From Rossellomorea aquimaris (GTDB taxonomy: Bacteria; Bacillota; Bacilli; Bacillales; Bacillaceae_B), in the NCBI RefSeq assembly GCF_035590735.1, contig NZ_CP141595.1, positions 2,327,001 through 2,391,000 on the forward strand: 64,000 nt of DNA, read 5' to 3'. The position numbers were made by a program, and so were the translations under genes. Positions within the stretch are counted from its first letter, which is position 1; every line of letters starts with the position of its first letter. The notes beneath the pieces are model-generated. The model saw only the letters and a program-made list of their open reading frames with translations, was not told the DNA's origin and did not search any database. Below are positions 7,800 through 16,560 of this stretch, piece by piece.

Positions 7800-9028
7800 C
7801 GTTTCTCATAAACGGAGATGACACTGACATTTTCAAGCCATTTCCTTGGGTTCTTACCGTCTTCTTCAGCAAGCCAAACGTCTCGATTCTCATCTGTGAT
7901 CGACTTTCCCCTGAACCAAAGCAACTGGCGACTGGAGGAGAGATATTGTGGATTGTAATCTCCAAATAGCTTGGGTGGTTCTGTAATTTGCTCTTGAACT
8001 GTCGTTTGTAACGATATTTGATATAGGGAAGGTAGAGGGTGCAAAGAAAAGTCATTTGACCATTCCTTCTCCTTTACCCTGGACGTTACAAGGGTGTCAT
8101 CGTTCACCCAAGTGAAATCAAGCTCAGAAAAAGTTTCAGGAGTGATCCCTCGAAATGCAGGAAATTCTTTTGTCTTTAGTTTCTTATTTGTAAATCCGAA
8201 CACAATTCGTCCACCACCGGCAATATAAGCAAGCTTATCTTCATTCGGAGCCCATTTCGGCTCACCTACACCAAAGATCACTTCACCCAACACCTGAAAA
8301 TCTTCTCCTTTTTGTGAAATCACACTCAGCATATTGCTATCCATGGACCAGGAAGCAGTAGGAGAGACGATAAATGAAATCCACTTTTTACTTGGTGAAA
8401 AACGAAGGTGAGACACATCAATAGACTGGATTTCGCTGTTATTGTCACCAACATTCTTAGGAATTGTGAAAAAAGATTTTACATTTTTCGTTTCAGACAG
8501 ATTATCCAATGGAAAAGAAAATGTCTTCGTATACAGTTTCGGGTTGGACCACCCATCAGGATGCAATGTTGCCTGAGAAGATAGGAGGAAGCCAGATCCA
8601 TCACGCAGCCAACTATAGCTGCTTACACCAGACGCGATATTATAGAAAGACTTCATATCGGATAAATCAAGCGTATCCCGTTGCAAGAAAGAAACCATGT
8701 TATTAATAGGGGACCATTTGGGTTCATATCCATCATAGAAAATCTTTTTGTTCATACTGTTTCCGATATTGTATACCCAGAGCTCGTTTTGTACTTCCTT
8801 TCCAACTTCCGATGGGGCTGTTAGTTCGTATAGGATCCACATACCATCATGCGACCATTGCGGCGTCCCATGTACGGTACCGGATAAAGTGATTTGCATT
8901 TCCTGGCCATCCAATAAGGTGAAAACATTACCATCCCTGACAAATGCAGCTTTACTTGGTGCATTTCCAATAACACCATCTGGAAAAAGCAAAAAGAAAG
9001 TGAGAGTCAAAATCATGATTCGACGCAC
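7796..9028 (-). CDS. secreted TolB-like beta-propeller protein
   Basis: 410 residues with a signal peptide (MRRIMILTLTFFLLFP). Repeated blade-like blocks follow (PQWSHDGMWILYE, PKWSPINNMVSFL, LRFSPSKKWISFI, PKWAPNEDKLAYI), each with the W-S/A-x-D/N pattern of TolB/WD40-type propellers. It is probably exported and anchored or periplasmic-side. The ligand is unknown. It is convergent with, and overlaps by four bases, the membrane protein gene to its left. Confidence 0.75.
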   Translation of the reverse strand: MRRIMILTLTFFLLFPDGVIGNAPSKAAFVRDGNVFTLLDGQEMQITLSGTVHGTPQWSHDGMWILYELTAPSEVGKEVQNELWVYNIGNSMNKKIFYDGYEPKWSPINNMVSFLQRDTLDLSDMKSFYNIASGVSSYSWLRDGSGFLLSSQATLHPDGWSNPKLYTKTFSFPLDNLSETKNVKSFFTIPKNVGDNNSEIQSIDVSHLRFSPSKKWISFIVSPTASWSMDSNMLSVISQKGEDFQVLGEVIFGVGEPKWAPNEDKLAYIAGGGRIVFGFTNKKLKTKEFPAFRGITPETFSELDFTWVNDDTLVTSRVKEKEWSNDFSLHPLPSLYQISLQTTVQEQITEPPKLFGDYNPQYLSSSRQLLWFRGKSITDENRDVWLAEEDGKNPRKWLENVSVISVYEKR

Positions 9029-9341
9029 TGTATCACACCGCCTGTTCCTTTTTCACCTTAGCATGCACGAACAACCGGTTCTCTATTAATCTCCTTTGAT
9101 TAGAGAAGGCACGTTACAAAAAGTCATTTACAGCATACTACCATTTGGTATTGAAGACATAAATAACCTGAATACTACATTCGTCAATGAAACGGATTAA
9201 GAATAAAGGGGCTATATCTAACTTATTATTATATACAGGATGAGGTGGAGGTCCTACCTATTCTTCCACACTCAACTTTGCAAATCACACATTTGTGTTA
9301 GTAATAAGGGTAAATAAATTAGTGCTTAAGGAGATGAATAG
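9029..9341. other. intergenic region, no gene seen
   Basis: It holds the promoter side of the divergent propeller gene and a short AT-rich hairpin around 9080-9107 (arms TCTCTAAT-like and ATTAGAGA). I see no open frame with a ribosome binding site and no recognised RNA motif. Confidence 0.4.
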
Positions 9342-9545
9342 ATGAGCTGGTTGAATTGGAATGACTTATTAGCACCTTCCAATCCTTACGCTGCAGTGTT
9401 CTTTGGAATAATCCTAACCCTCGTGGTTGCATGTAGTATCTGGTATGAAACCAAACAAAAACGAATATTGTTCATTGCCATCGTAACAGGTGGTTTGACA
9501 ACCGTAATAGGAGTGGGGCTGCTCACAATGATTGGATTCTATTAG
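9342..9545 (+). CDS. small two-helix membrane protein
   Basis: 67 residues with two membrane segments (AAVFFGIILTLVVACSIWY and LFIAIVTGGLTTVIGVGLL) joined by a KQKR loop. The start follows TTAAGGAGATG. I do not recognise a family. A second small membrane protein gene starts 18 bases after its stop, so the two form a likely operon. Confidence 0.6.
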   Translation: MSWLNWNDLLAPSNPYAAVFFGIILTLVVACSIWYETKQKRILFIAIVTGGLTTVIGVGLLTMIGFY

Positions 9546-9563
9546 AGAGGAAGGCGCATACAC

Positions 9564-9734
9564 ATGAAATCACTTTTTTTCTTAATTGTCGGTACACTTT
9601 TAGGATGGGGGATCACCGGCTTTTTCACCAAGGGTTTTGAAACGGATTATCTATTCATTCTTGTTATCGGTCTTGTTATTGGTTACAGTATCGGGCGCAG
9701 AAAGGTAAAAGAAGAATTCACAGAATCCGTTTAA
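9564..9734 (+). CDS. small two-helix membrane protein
   Basis: 56 residues from ATG 9564 after GAGGAAGGCG. Two glycine-rich membrane segments (FFLIVGTLLGWGITGFF and LFILVIGLVIGYSIG) are followed by a basic tail RRKVKEEF. The fold resembles small glycine-zipper hairpins, but no function can be assigned. It is probably co-transcribed with the preceding 67-residue protein. Confidence 0.6.
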   Translation: MKSLFFLIVGTLLGWGITGFFTKGFETDYLFILVIGLVIGYSIGRRKVKEEFTESV

Positions 9735-9850
9735 GGGAAGTGGATATTTCATCAGGGGGATGGAACGGTATTAATTATTGATGGATAGGATTTTCCTCAA
9801 GAACGGCCGGATTATACATTAAAAGAATTAAAATTGAAAGTGGGATATAA

Positions 9851-10579
9851 ATGAAAAGACTGCCTGCAGTTGAAGCTGCCAAGAAATTTGTATTAGAAAC
9901 CTTTCCAACCTGTCAAGCAGCACTTCTTAGTGGCAGCGTAGTCAGGGGAGAGGAAACAAGTACATCCGATTTAGATATTGTTATCATCGAGGGAACTCTT
10001 TCTTCAGAATACCGGGAATCCATTAACTCACATGGATGGCCGATTGAAGCCTTCGTCCACACCGGTGCAACAATTAGGGAGTATTTTCGAAAAGACTGCC
10101 AAAGAGCCCGGCCTTCCTTGCCAAGAATGGTATCAGAAGGAATCCCAATAATCGATCATCCCATCATTTTACGCCTCAAAGAAGAAGCAAATAAACTTTT
10201 GAGGGACGGACCTCCAAAATGGAACAGTCAAACGACTGATATGAAGAGATATTTTATTACTGATGCACTGGAAGATTTTATTGGATCAAAGGAAAGAGGG
10301 GAAAGCATCTTTATCGCTGGCACCCTTGGAGAATCCCTTCATGAGTTTGTACTCAGAACTCACGGTCATTGGATTGGTTCTTCGAAATGGATAGTGCGGG
10401 CATTAAGGGAATATGATGAAAGTGTTGCAGAAGAATTTGTGGAAGCTTTCGACCAGTTTTATCAAAAAGGGAACAAACAACCCATTGTAAGGTTGGTGGA
10501 CTCTGTGTTGGAACCACACGGAGGACGGTTCTTCGAAGGATTTTCTTCAGGAAAGAAAAATGTTAGAAGCCCTTCTTAG
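9851..10579 (+). CDS. nucleotidyltransferase domain protein
   Basis: 242 residues. LLSGSVVRGEETSTSDLDIVII (residues 26-47) is the catalytic GS-x-xRG-x-SDxD signature of the DNA polymerase beta-like superfamily, with the third acidic residue likely in the EAFVHT strand. The C-terminal half is helical and unrecognised. Related stand-alone proteins act on aminoglycosides or are antitoxin-like, but nothing here decides. Codons 117-121 (RDGPP) carry one copy of the AGGGACGGACCT word. Confidence 0.8.
   Translation: MKRLPAVEAAKKFVLETFPTCQAALLSGSVVRGEETSTSDLDIVIIEGTLSSEYRESINSHGWPIEAFVHTGATIREYFRKDCQRARPSLPRMVSEGIPIIDHPIILRLKEEANKLLRDGPPKWNSQTTDMKRYFITDALEDFIGSKERGESIFIAGTLGESLHEFVLRTHGHWIGSSKWIVRALREYDESVAEEFVEAFDQFYQKGNKQPIVRLVDSVLEPHGGRFFEGFSSGKKNVRSPS
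10201..10213 (+). repeat. AGGGACGGACCT word, coding copy
   Basis: GAGGGACGGACCT inside the nucleotidyltransferase gene, read in the frame Arg-Asp-Gly-Pro. One of 15 exact copies of the 12-base core in the window. Confidence 0.9.
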
Positions 10580-10592
10580 AGAGAAGGGCTTC
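10566..10592. terminator. bidirectional terminator
   Basis: A perfect 11-bp stem GAAGCCCTTCT/AGAAGGGCTTC with a 5-base loop lies between the convergent nucleotidyltransferase and Spo0M-like genes. It overlaps the last codons of the former. Confidence 0.8.
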
Positions 10593-10607
10593 ATTTCAAA
10601 GCTTTCA

Positions 10608-11003
10608 TTATACTAAAATCTGAAACTCATCATGATCGACACTGTTTACACCATCGTCAAAGACGAGTCGGGTGACGAACTTATAAGAAACATTGTCACT
10701 ACTCGGAGGAAATGAATCTGAAAGTCTGCACGAAAAATGAATGGTGCGTTGTTCGTTTGCTTTCATCGTTGATGAGCTTAATATGGTATTGTGATGAAGA
10801 ACAGATGAGCGGTCACTATTCTGATCGTACTGTAAAAGGTCGGTCTCGATCCTTTTTAATTTCTGTTCCACTCGTCCGCCTGTTAGTTCATATTCCCCTT
10901 TGATCACGTCTCCCGGGCGAAACTCTTTCTGATTCAATACCAAATCAATCTTTGTTGCACCAATACCGAACCTGCACATCAGTTTACTAAACATAACAGC
11001 CAT
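10608..11003 (-). CDS. single-domain Spo0M-like protein (second copy)
   Basis: 131 residues. FGIGATKIDLVLNQKEF, then GGRVEQKLKRIETDL, gives the same Spo0M N-terminal half-domain as the gene at 1993-2382, with about one third to one half identity by eye. The end (RLVFDDGVNSVDHDEFQIL) also aligns with LTFDQGVESLDEDYITI of the other copy. Only the first of the two arrestin-like domains of full Spo0M is present. No FbpB-like partner precedes this one. The role is unknown, perhaps in sporulation control or stress. Confidence 0.75.
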   Translation of the reverse strand: MAVMFSKLMCRFGIGATKIDLVLNQKEFRPGDVIKGEYELTGGRVEQKLKRIETDLLQYDQNSDRSSVLHHNTILSSSTMKANEQRTIHFSCRLSDSFPPSSDNVSYKFVTRLVFDDGVNSVDHDEFQILV

Positions 11004-11340
11004 TCAACCTCTCATTCATCTAGTTACCAATTCTACGCAATAAGGAGAGCATTGGTTTCATTTTTCTGCGCCTTTTCTACGACTATATTCTAAAAGAAAA
11101 CAATCCCCTTTGTCTACAACCCTTCTTCGACATATTTCGCGAACTTTTATAAGTATTATCGTATTTTCAAATCTTCGACACCCTCACATTTTTATCCAGA
11201 TAAAGAATCATACCCCATATGAGTTTACTACTTGGAAATTGTTCCATAAAGAGGTAGAAATATAGTAGGAATTTCTATAAAATAGGACTAGAACATTATC
11301 ATATTTTGGTAAAATACTAGCTTAAGAAGGGGTCATTCAA
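11004..11340. other. intergenic region, promoters only
   Basis: An AT-rich divergent region between the Spo0M-like gene and the PBP gene. TATAGT- and TAAAAT-like -10 hexamers are frequent near 11262 and 11311, but I cannot choose one with a good -35. No open frame with a ribosome binding site is seen. Confidence 0.4.
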
Positions 11341-13509
11341 TTGAAGGAAAAGAAGAAAAAGAAAAAAACCCATGTCCCATTGAGAATGAATTTACTTTTT
11401 ATTTCGGTCTTTTTTCTATTTTCACTCTTGATTCTTCGTCTTGGGATTGTACAAATTGTGCAAGGGAACCATTATGAAGCGGAAGTGGCAAGAACGGAAA
11501 ATGTGAAATCACATAATGGAACACCACCTAGGGGAAAAGTATATGATCGGTATCGAAATGTAATCGTGGACAACGTACCTTTAAACGCAATCACCTACAC
11601 CAGAACACAAACGACGAAGCCCGAGGATATGCTGAAAGTTGCAAGAAATCTGGCAGAGTTAATCGAAATGAAACCAGACAAAATAACAGATCGAGATCGA
11701 AAAGATTTCTGGTTATTGAGTCATCCTGAAAAAGCAGAGAAACTTGTGTCAGAGGATGAATTGAAGAAACTCGAAGATGATGAAGATCTTACAAAAGATG
11801 ATGTGAACAAAAAGGTTTATGAAATGCAGCTCGAAAGGATCACCGAAAAGGACATTAAATCTTTTACGAAACAAGAAGAGGAAGTTCTGGCGATATTCCG
11901 TGAATTTAACACAGGTTACGCCCTTAGTCCTCAAATCATTAAAAACAAAAATGTTTCCATGGAGGAAATGGCCAGAGTCAGTGAACGCCTGTCAGAATTG
12001 CCTGGTGTGAACGTTACCACGGACTGGGAAAGAAAATATGTGAATGATAGCACGTTGAGAACGATTCTGGGAAGAGTCTCAAGCTCACAGCAGGGTCTGC
12101 CAAGTGAGCTTGTCAATGAATATAAAGCTCAAGGCTATGCATTGAACGACCGTGTTGGTACGAGTTATTTCGAATCACAGTATGAAAACGTCCTAAAAGG
12201 ACAAAAAGAAGAAATCGAATACATCACAAAAAATGGAAGCGTCCTTGATTCACAACTTATCAGCGAAGGTCACAGTGGAAAGGATGTCGTATTGACCATT
12301 GACCTTCAGCTTCAAAAAGAAATCGAAAAAATCGTCGAAGAAGAGCTGAGCAAACAGGCATCCCAATATTGGGAGTCTCCATTCCTGGATCGTGCATTTG
12401 TTGTCATGATGGATCCACACACAGGTGAAATACTTTCCATGGTAGGAAAAAAATATGGCAAGGATGCAGATGGAAAGACGGAGATGCAGGATTATGCTTT
12501 AGGTACTTTCACTTCTGAATATGGAGTGGGATCCTCGGTTAAGGGTGCTACTGTGTTGACGGGGTATATGACTGGGGTATTGAATGTTGGGGATACACTT
12601 TATGATGAGCCGATACGTATAGAGGCCACCCCTGTAAAAAAATCATGGTTCAATTACTCCAAGTACTTCACTGATATTCAAGCACTCGAGATTTCATCCA
12701 ATGGTTATATGTTTAAAACAGCAATTAAAATCGCTGATGCAACATACCGACCTAATCAACCAATGGATATCGATATCAATGCATTCGATACTATGAGACA
12801 TTATTATAGTCAGTTTGGACTTGGTGTGAAAACTGGAATCGACCTCCCTGGAGAAGTTGAGGGATTAAAGGGAACAGAAAAAATCCCTGGTAAACTTATG
12901 GATTTGGCCATTGGACAATATGATTTATATACACCGATGCAGCTGGTACAATACGCTTCGACGATTGCAAATGGTGGCTACCGGATGCAGCCGCATATTA
13001 TGAAGCAAATTCGTGAACCCAGTCAGGAAAGAGGAAAAGTAGGGCCTCTTTTATACGAAAACCAATCTAAAGTTTTAAACAGAATTGATGCAACGGAAAG
13101 ACAAATACAACAAGTCCAAAGGGGCTTCTATCAAGTTACTCATGGTGCAAATGGAACAGCAACTAATTTTAGAACTGCTCCTTACGATGCAGCTGCAAAA
13201 TCCGGAACGGCCCAAGCATTCTATTATAGCCCTGAAGAAAAAAGACAATATGAAACTTTCAACACCACTCTAATCGGCTACGCGCCCTACAATAATCCGG
13301 AAGTAGCCTTTTCAGTCGTGTTACCATATTCACACCAGGACAAAGATCCTTACGTAAATAAAACCATCGCTAAACGTGCCATGGACAAATACTTCGAGTT
13401 GAAGAAGCAATACGAAAAAGACGGATACTTTGACTCCTCCACAGAAGAAGAAGTGCGGAATGCTGATCAACTTGAAGAGACGGAAGAACAAGGGACAGAA
13501 GAGGAATGA
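11341..13509 (+). CDS. class B penicillin-binding protein (PbpA/PbpH type)
   Basis: 722 residues from TTG 11341 (after AAGAAGGGG). A basic cytosolic tail and one membrane helix (residues 15-38) are followed by the PBP dimerisation domain (TPPRGKVYDRYRNVI) and the transpeptidase domain. That domain holds the catalytic S-x-x-K (GSSVKGATV), SxN (EISSNGYMF) and KSGT (AAKSGTAQ) motifs in order. It crosslinks peptidoglycan outside the membrane. The length and the Glu-rich C-terminal tail match B. subtilis PbpA/PbpH, the rod-shape elongation enzymes. Monocistronic with its own terminator. Confidence 0.93.
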   Translation: MKEKKKKKKTHVPLRMNLLFISVFFLFSLLILRLGIVQIVQGNHYEAEVARTENVKSHNGTPPRGKVYDRYRNVIVDNVPLNAITYTRTQTTKPEDMLKVARNLAELIEMKPDKITDRDRKDFWLLSHPEKAEKLVSEDELKKLEDDEDLTKDDVNKKVYEMQLERITEKDIKSFTKQEEEVLAIFREFNTGYALSPQIIKNKNVSMEEMARVSERLSELPGVNVTTDWERKYVNDSTLRTILGRVSSSQQGLPSELVNEYKAQGYALNDRVGTSYFESQYENVLKGQKEEIEYITKNGSVLDSQLISEGHSGKDVVLTIDLQLQKEIEKIVEEELSKQASQYWESPFLDRAFVVMMDPHTGEILSMVGKKYGKDADGKTEMQDYALGTFTSEYGVGSSVKGATVLTGYMTGVLNVGDTLYDEPIRIEATPVKKSWFNYSKYFTDIQALEISSNGYMFKTAIKIADATYRPNQPMDIDINAFDTMRHYYSQFGLGVKTGIDLPGEVEGLKGTEKIPGKLMDLAIGQYDLYTPMQLVQYASTIANGGYRMQPHIMKQIREPSQERGKVGPLLYENQSKVLNRIDATERQIQQVQRGFYQVTHGANGTATNFRTAPYDAAAKSGTAQAFYYSPEEKRQYETFNTTLIGYAPYNNPEVAFSVVLPYSHQDKDPYVNKTIAKRAMDKYFELKKQYEKDGYFDSSTEEEVRNADQLEETEEQGTEEE

Positions 13510-13512
13510 TAT

Positions 13513-13546
13513 AAACGCAATCCTTTGTAGTGAAGGGTTGCGTTTA
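13513..13546 (+). terminator. terminator hairpin
   Basis: AAACGCAATCC pairs with GGGTTGCGTTT right after the PBP stop. The T tail is weak. Confidence 0.6.
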
Positions 13547-13699
13547 AGATTTAAGATCATTTGTACTATTGATTATTAAGCTAAGTTACCTGTAGTGAAC
13601 CCCTAGACTTTTACTGGATATTTGAGTAAAGATGAAACTTATCCATTTTTCAAACGTAGACATATAATAAGACACCCTTAGTTAATGGGAGTGAAGCGT

Positions 13700-13864
13700 A
13701 TGTTATGGTGGATCATCGGTATTGCCGTTGGATTCGGAGTACTAAATGGGCTTCTAAGAAGAAAGTTATCAAAGAATTCCTTTAAAGAAGGAATTCAAAA
13801 CGAAAGACAGATCCAGGAAGAAGAACGTGTGAAAGCAGGAAGCTGGTTTACTGGCGGACAGTAA
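13700..13864 (+). CDS. small membrane-anchored protein (54 aa)
   Basis: ATG 13700 follows GGGAGTG. One glycine-rich membrane helix (WWIIGIAVGFGVLNGLL) is followed by RRKLS and an acidic-basic helix (QNERQIQEEERVKAGSWF). A strong terminator directly after the stop supports a real gene. I do not recognise the family. Confidence 0.6.
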   Translation: MLWWIIGIAVGFGVLNGLLRRKLSKNSFKEGIQNERQIQEEERVKAGSWFTGGQ

Positions 13865-13872
13865 GAAAAATT

Positions 13873-13900
13873 GTCAGGGGGAGCCTCCTGACGTTTTTTT
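13873..13900 (+). terminator. Rho-independent terminator
   Basis: GTCAGG/CCTGAC stem followed by a seven-T run. Confidence 0.8.
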
Positions 13901-13993
13901 ATGACAATACCCCCTCAGCAAAAAGAGTAAAAAAGATATTTTCCTGCTTGTCTCTAAGGTGAAATGAGTCGGATTAATATCAACTTCATAAGA

Positions 13994-14090
13994 GAGGGAC
14001 GGACCTCTCTATAACACTAGATTCAAGATTCGAAAATACTGAATACAGAATTCTTAGTTGAAAATAACAAAGATTTGAGGTCCGTCCCTC
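13994..14090. repeat. AGGGACGGACCT inverted pair A
   Basis: GAGGGACGGACCT at 13994-14006 and its reverse complement at 14078-14090 are separated by 71 AT-rich bases. The right arm ends 20 bases before the next start codon. The loop sequence is unrelated to the loops of the other three pairs. Confidence 0.9.
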
Positions 14091-14110
14091 TAGAAAGAAA
14101 GGAGAAAATC

Positions 14111-14593
14111 ATGTCAATTAAGTATTGGTCTCAGATAGGTGCTGGTTTGTTGGTTTTTGGATGCACGGCATTGTTTTCGTGGTATGAAGGGAGTGCGTTG
14201 TTGGATAATCCTTGGGAATGGAAGTATTCAACTCCGTTCAGTGAGATGATTCACGGCAGCGTCTTAACCCGGGAGCAGATAGTGGATCTCGACTTTTTTG
14301 TGTACGCTGCGAAGTTTTCACCATTGTTTCCAAGCGTTATGGTGATGAGCGTCAGTTACCTTTTAGTTCTAATTGGATACAGATTTCTTAAACATCGGGG
14401 CTTTCCATTATTTCTAACACTGTTTGGAATGGTATATCTATTGATGAGTGCTTTTATCGCATCATCTCCCACAACTGGTGGGAACATTCTTTTTTGGCTA
14501 ATTGTCTTAATAGGACTTTTATTGATCATTCTCGCATTTCTTTTTCACTTATCTCCATCTCTACGAATGAAGGGCCAATCCAAACAAGCCTGA
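14111..14593 (+). CDS. DUF4306 (YjdJ-like) membrane protein
   Basis: 160 residues from ATG 14111, chosen for AAAGGAG just before it; a longer frame would start inside the repeat. SWYEGSALLDNPWEWKYSTPF is the hallmark of the DUF4306/YjdJ family. Three to four membrane segments follow. The function of the family is unknown. The right arm of the AGGGACGGACCT pair lies in its leader. Confidence 0.8.
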   Translation: MSIKYWSQIGAGLLVFGCTALFSWYEGSALLDNPWEWKYSTPFSEMIHGSVLTREQIVDLDFFVYAAKFSPLFPSVMVMSVSYLLVLIGYRFLKHRGFPLFLTLFGMVYLLMSAFIASSPTTGGNILFWLIVLIGLLLIILAFLFHLSPSLRMKGQSKQA

Positions 14594-14763
14594 TTAAAAA
14601 GGAAAGAGCTTTATGAAATGTGTGATTCCTATCAGCAAGTATTGAAAGATGAAAATTCAATAATAATTCACACTTTATACCATTTTACATAAAACCATAA
14701 CGTTTAACTGTACGGTTTACCTTAAATAAAGTATACTACTCTAGAGGTGATGTCCTTGGGAAG

Positions 14764-15174
14764 TTGTATCGAATAGGAGAACTATCAAAGCACAGTCAAG
14801 TGTCCAAAAGGACGATTGATTATTATACAAAAATAGGATTACTGGAATGCGATCGATCACACAATAATTACCGGTACTATCACGAAGATGCGTTAGCCGA
14901 CTTAAAGATGATTGAACAATGTCAGCAGATGAAAATGACGTTACATGAAATTAAAGATCGATTAACGGTAATGAAATCCTTGGAAGTAGATCCCTCGATT
15001 TTAGAAAAACAAGTAGATCATATTCGAAATGAAATGGATCATTTGCATAACGAATTACATGAGGTTTTACATGCCATGGAAACGCTCGGGGATGACGAGC
15101 GCAAACGAATGTTAAAGCAGGTCTCCCCACAGGCTTTGGCCTTATTCCAAACATTAATGGTTTTTTCTGGTTAA
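14764..15174 (+). CDS. MerR family transcriptional regulator (YhdQ-like)
   Basis: 136 residues from TTG 14764, with GAGGTGAT upstream. The winged-helix DNA-binding domain YRIGELSKHSQVSKRTIDYYTKIGLL (residues 2-27) and NNYRYYHEDAL are typical of MerR. A dimerisation coiled coil (residues 75-120) follows. No metal-binding Cys pair is visible at the C terminus, so it is not a classical CueR. The next gene encodes a CNNM/CBS transporter, the same order as yhdQ-yhdP in B. subtilis, so the regulator probably controls it. Confidence 0.85.
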   Translation: MYRIGELSKHSQVSKRTIDYYTKIGLLECDRSHNNYRYYHEDALADLKMIEQCQQMKMTLHEIKDRLTVMKSLEVDPSILEKQVDHIRNEMDHLHNELHEVLHAMETLGDDERKRMLKQVSPQALALFQTLMVFSG

Positions 15175-15216
15175 TCCAGCATAATAGATAAACAACTACA
15201 GGAGAGTGACTTTTTT

Positions 15217-16488
15217 TTGGACGATATACCACTGAATTCATTAGTATTATTAGGAGCATTAATTCTTTTATCTGCCTTTTTTTCATCGGCGGAAACGGCT
15301 TACTCAAGCGTGAATAAAATCAGACTTAAGAACTTTGTAAGTGAAGGAAGAAGAGGGAGCATTAAAGCTCATTATATTGCTGAGAACTTTGATAAAGCAC
15401 TGTCCACGATATTAATTGGAAACAACATCGTGAACATCGCAGCAGCCAGTATTTCAGCAAAGCTTGCGACAGATATTTTCGGAGGAAACACAGGGCTTGT
15501 CATCAGTACTTTTGTCATGACATTATTAATTCTGATTTTCGGGGAAATCCTGCCTAAATCATTGGCAAAAGAAAATGCTGAAACCTATTCCTTGACGATC
15601 TCAGGCGTTCTCTTTTTCTTAATTAAAGTTCTTACACCGATTAACTTCTTTTTTATTAAATTAAAAGAGTTGGTATCGAAGTTCTTCTCGAAAAATCACG
15701 AGATGCCGTCTGTCACAGAGGAAGAATTAAAAGTAATGCTTGATATTAGTGAAGAAGAAGGAGTCATTGATAAAGAAGAAAGAGAATTGATTCACCGCTC
15801 CATGGACTTTGATGATATCCTTGCAACCGAGGTCCTCACACCCCGGATCGATGTCAAGGCTGTTGAGGTGAACCAATCGATTGAAGAAATAAAGGAAATG
15901 TTCTTTGAAGAGCGATTTTCACGGATTCCGGTTTACGAGGATTATATTGATAATGTGATCGGAATTCTTTCAGAGAAAGAGTTCTTTACTCATTTGATCA
16001 AATTTGGTGAAGTAAACATCCGGGAATTGATTCGTGAACCAATGTTTGTATTTGAATCTGTCAAAATCTCTACTCTTCTTACTAAGCTTCAAAAGAACAA
16101 TGTGCATATGGCCATTGTAGTGGATGAGTTTGGTGGAACAACCGGAATCATCACCCTTGAAGATATATTGGAAGAAATTGTAGGGGAAATCTGGGATGAG
16201 CAAGATGAAAAAACACATTCCATGAGAAAAATCAGCGAAAAAGAATATCGATTCGATTCTCAATATCAATTGGATGAATTTACAGAGTTACTCGATGTAC
16301 CAGAGCCTGAAAGTTCATACCATACACTTGGCGGATGGGTCGTTGAAAGCTTTGAAGATCTTCCATCCGAAGGTGACAGCTTCGACTATGAAAACTTAAA
16401 AGTGAGCGTAGAAGAAGTGGATAATCGTCGGGTACGCACGATTAAAGTTGAAATACTAGAAGAAAAAACCGAAGATATTGTTCAATAA
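15217..16488 (+). CDS. CNNM/CBS-domain (TlyC/CorC family) transporter
   Basis: 423 residues from TTG 15217 after AGGAGAG. The N-terminal CNNM (DUF21) membrane domain has three to four helices with FFSSAETAYSSVN and LIFGEILPKSLAKENAE. A CBS pair (VLTPRIDVKAVEV... and NNVHMAIVVDEFGGTTGIITLEDILEEIVGEIWDE, shown here only as landmarks GGTTGI and DILEEI) and a C-terminal CorC_HlyC domain follow. B. subtilis relatives (MpfA, YhdP) export magnesium or other cations. Preceded by the MerR gene; ends with a clear terminator. Confidence 0.9.
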   Translation: MDDIPLNSLVLLGALILLSAFFSSAETAYSSVNKIRLKNFVSEGRRGSIKAHYIAENFDKALSTILIGNNIVNIAAASISAKLATDIFGGNTGLVISTFVMTLLILIFGEILPKSLAKENAETYSLTISGVLFFLIKVLTPINFFFIKLKELVSKFFSKNHEMPSVTEEELKVMLDISEEEGVIDKEERELIHRSMDFDDILATEVLTPRIDVKAVEVNQSIEEIKEMFFEERFSRIPVYEDYIDNVIGILSEKEFFTHLIKFGEVNIRELIREPMFVFESVKISTLLTKLQKNNVHMAIVVDEFGGTTGIITLEDILEEIVGEIWDEQDEKTHSMRKISEKEYRFDSQYQLDEFTELLDVPEPESSYHTLGGWVVESFEDLPSEGDSFDYENLKVSVEEVDNRRVRTIKVEILEEKTEDIVQ

Positions 16489-16494
16489 GTATGA

Positions 16495-16528
16495 AATAAC
16501 AGGCTCTTCATTGCCTGTTATTTTTTTA
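16495..16528 (+). terminator. Rho-independent terminator
   Basis: AATAACAGGC pairs with GCCTGTTATT, followed by a T run. Confidence 0.85.
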
Positions 16529-16560
16529 GTTTATTAATGTTATAAGGAGGTTGCTATTAT

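Noticed and set aside
13994..14090. Pairs of the 12-base word as ordinary terminators only
   Set aside because: Pair A has no T run after it and lies in the leader of the next gene. Single copies occur inside coding genes, so termination cannot be the general explanation.
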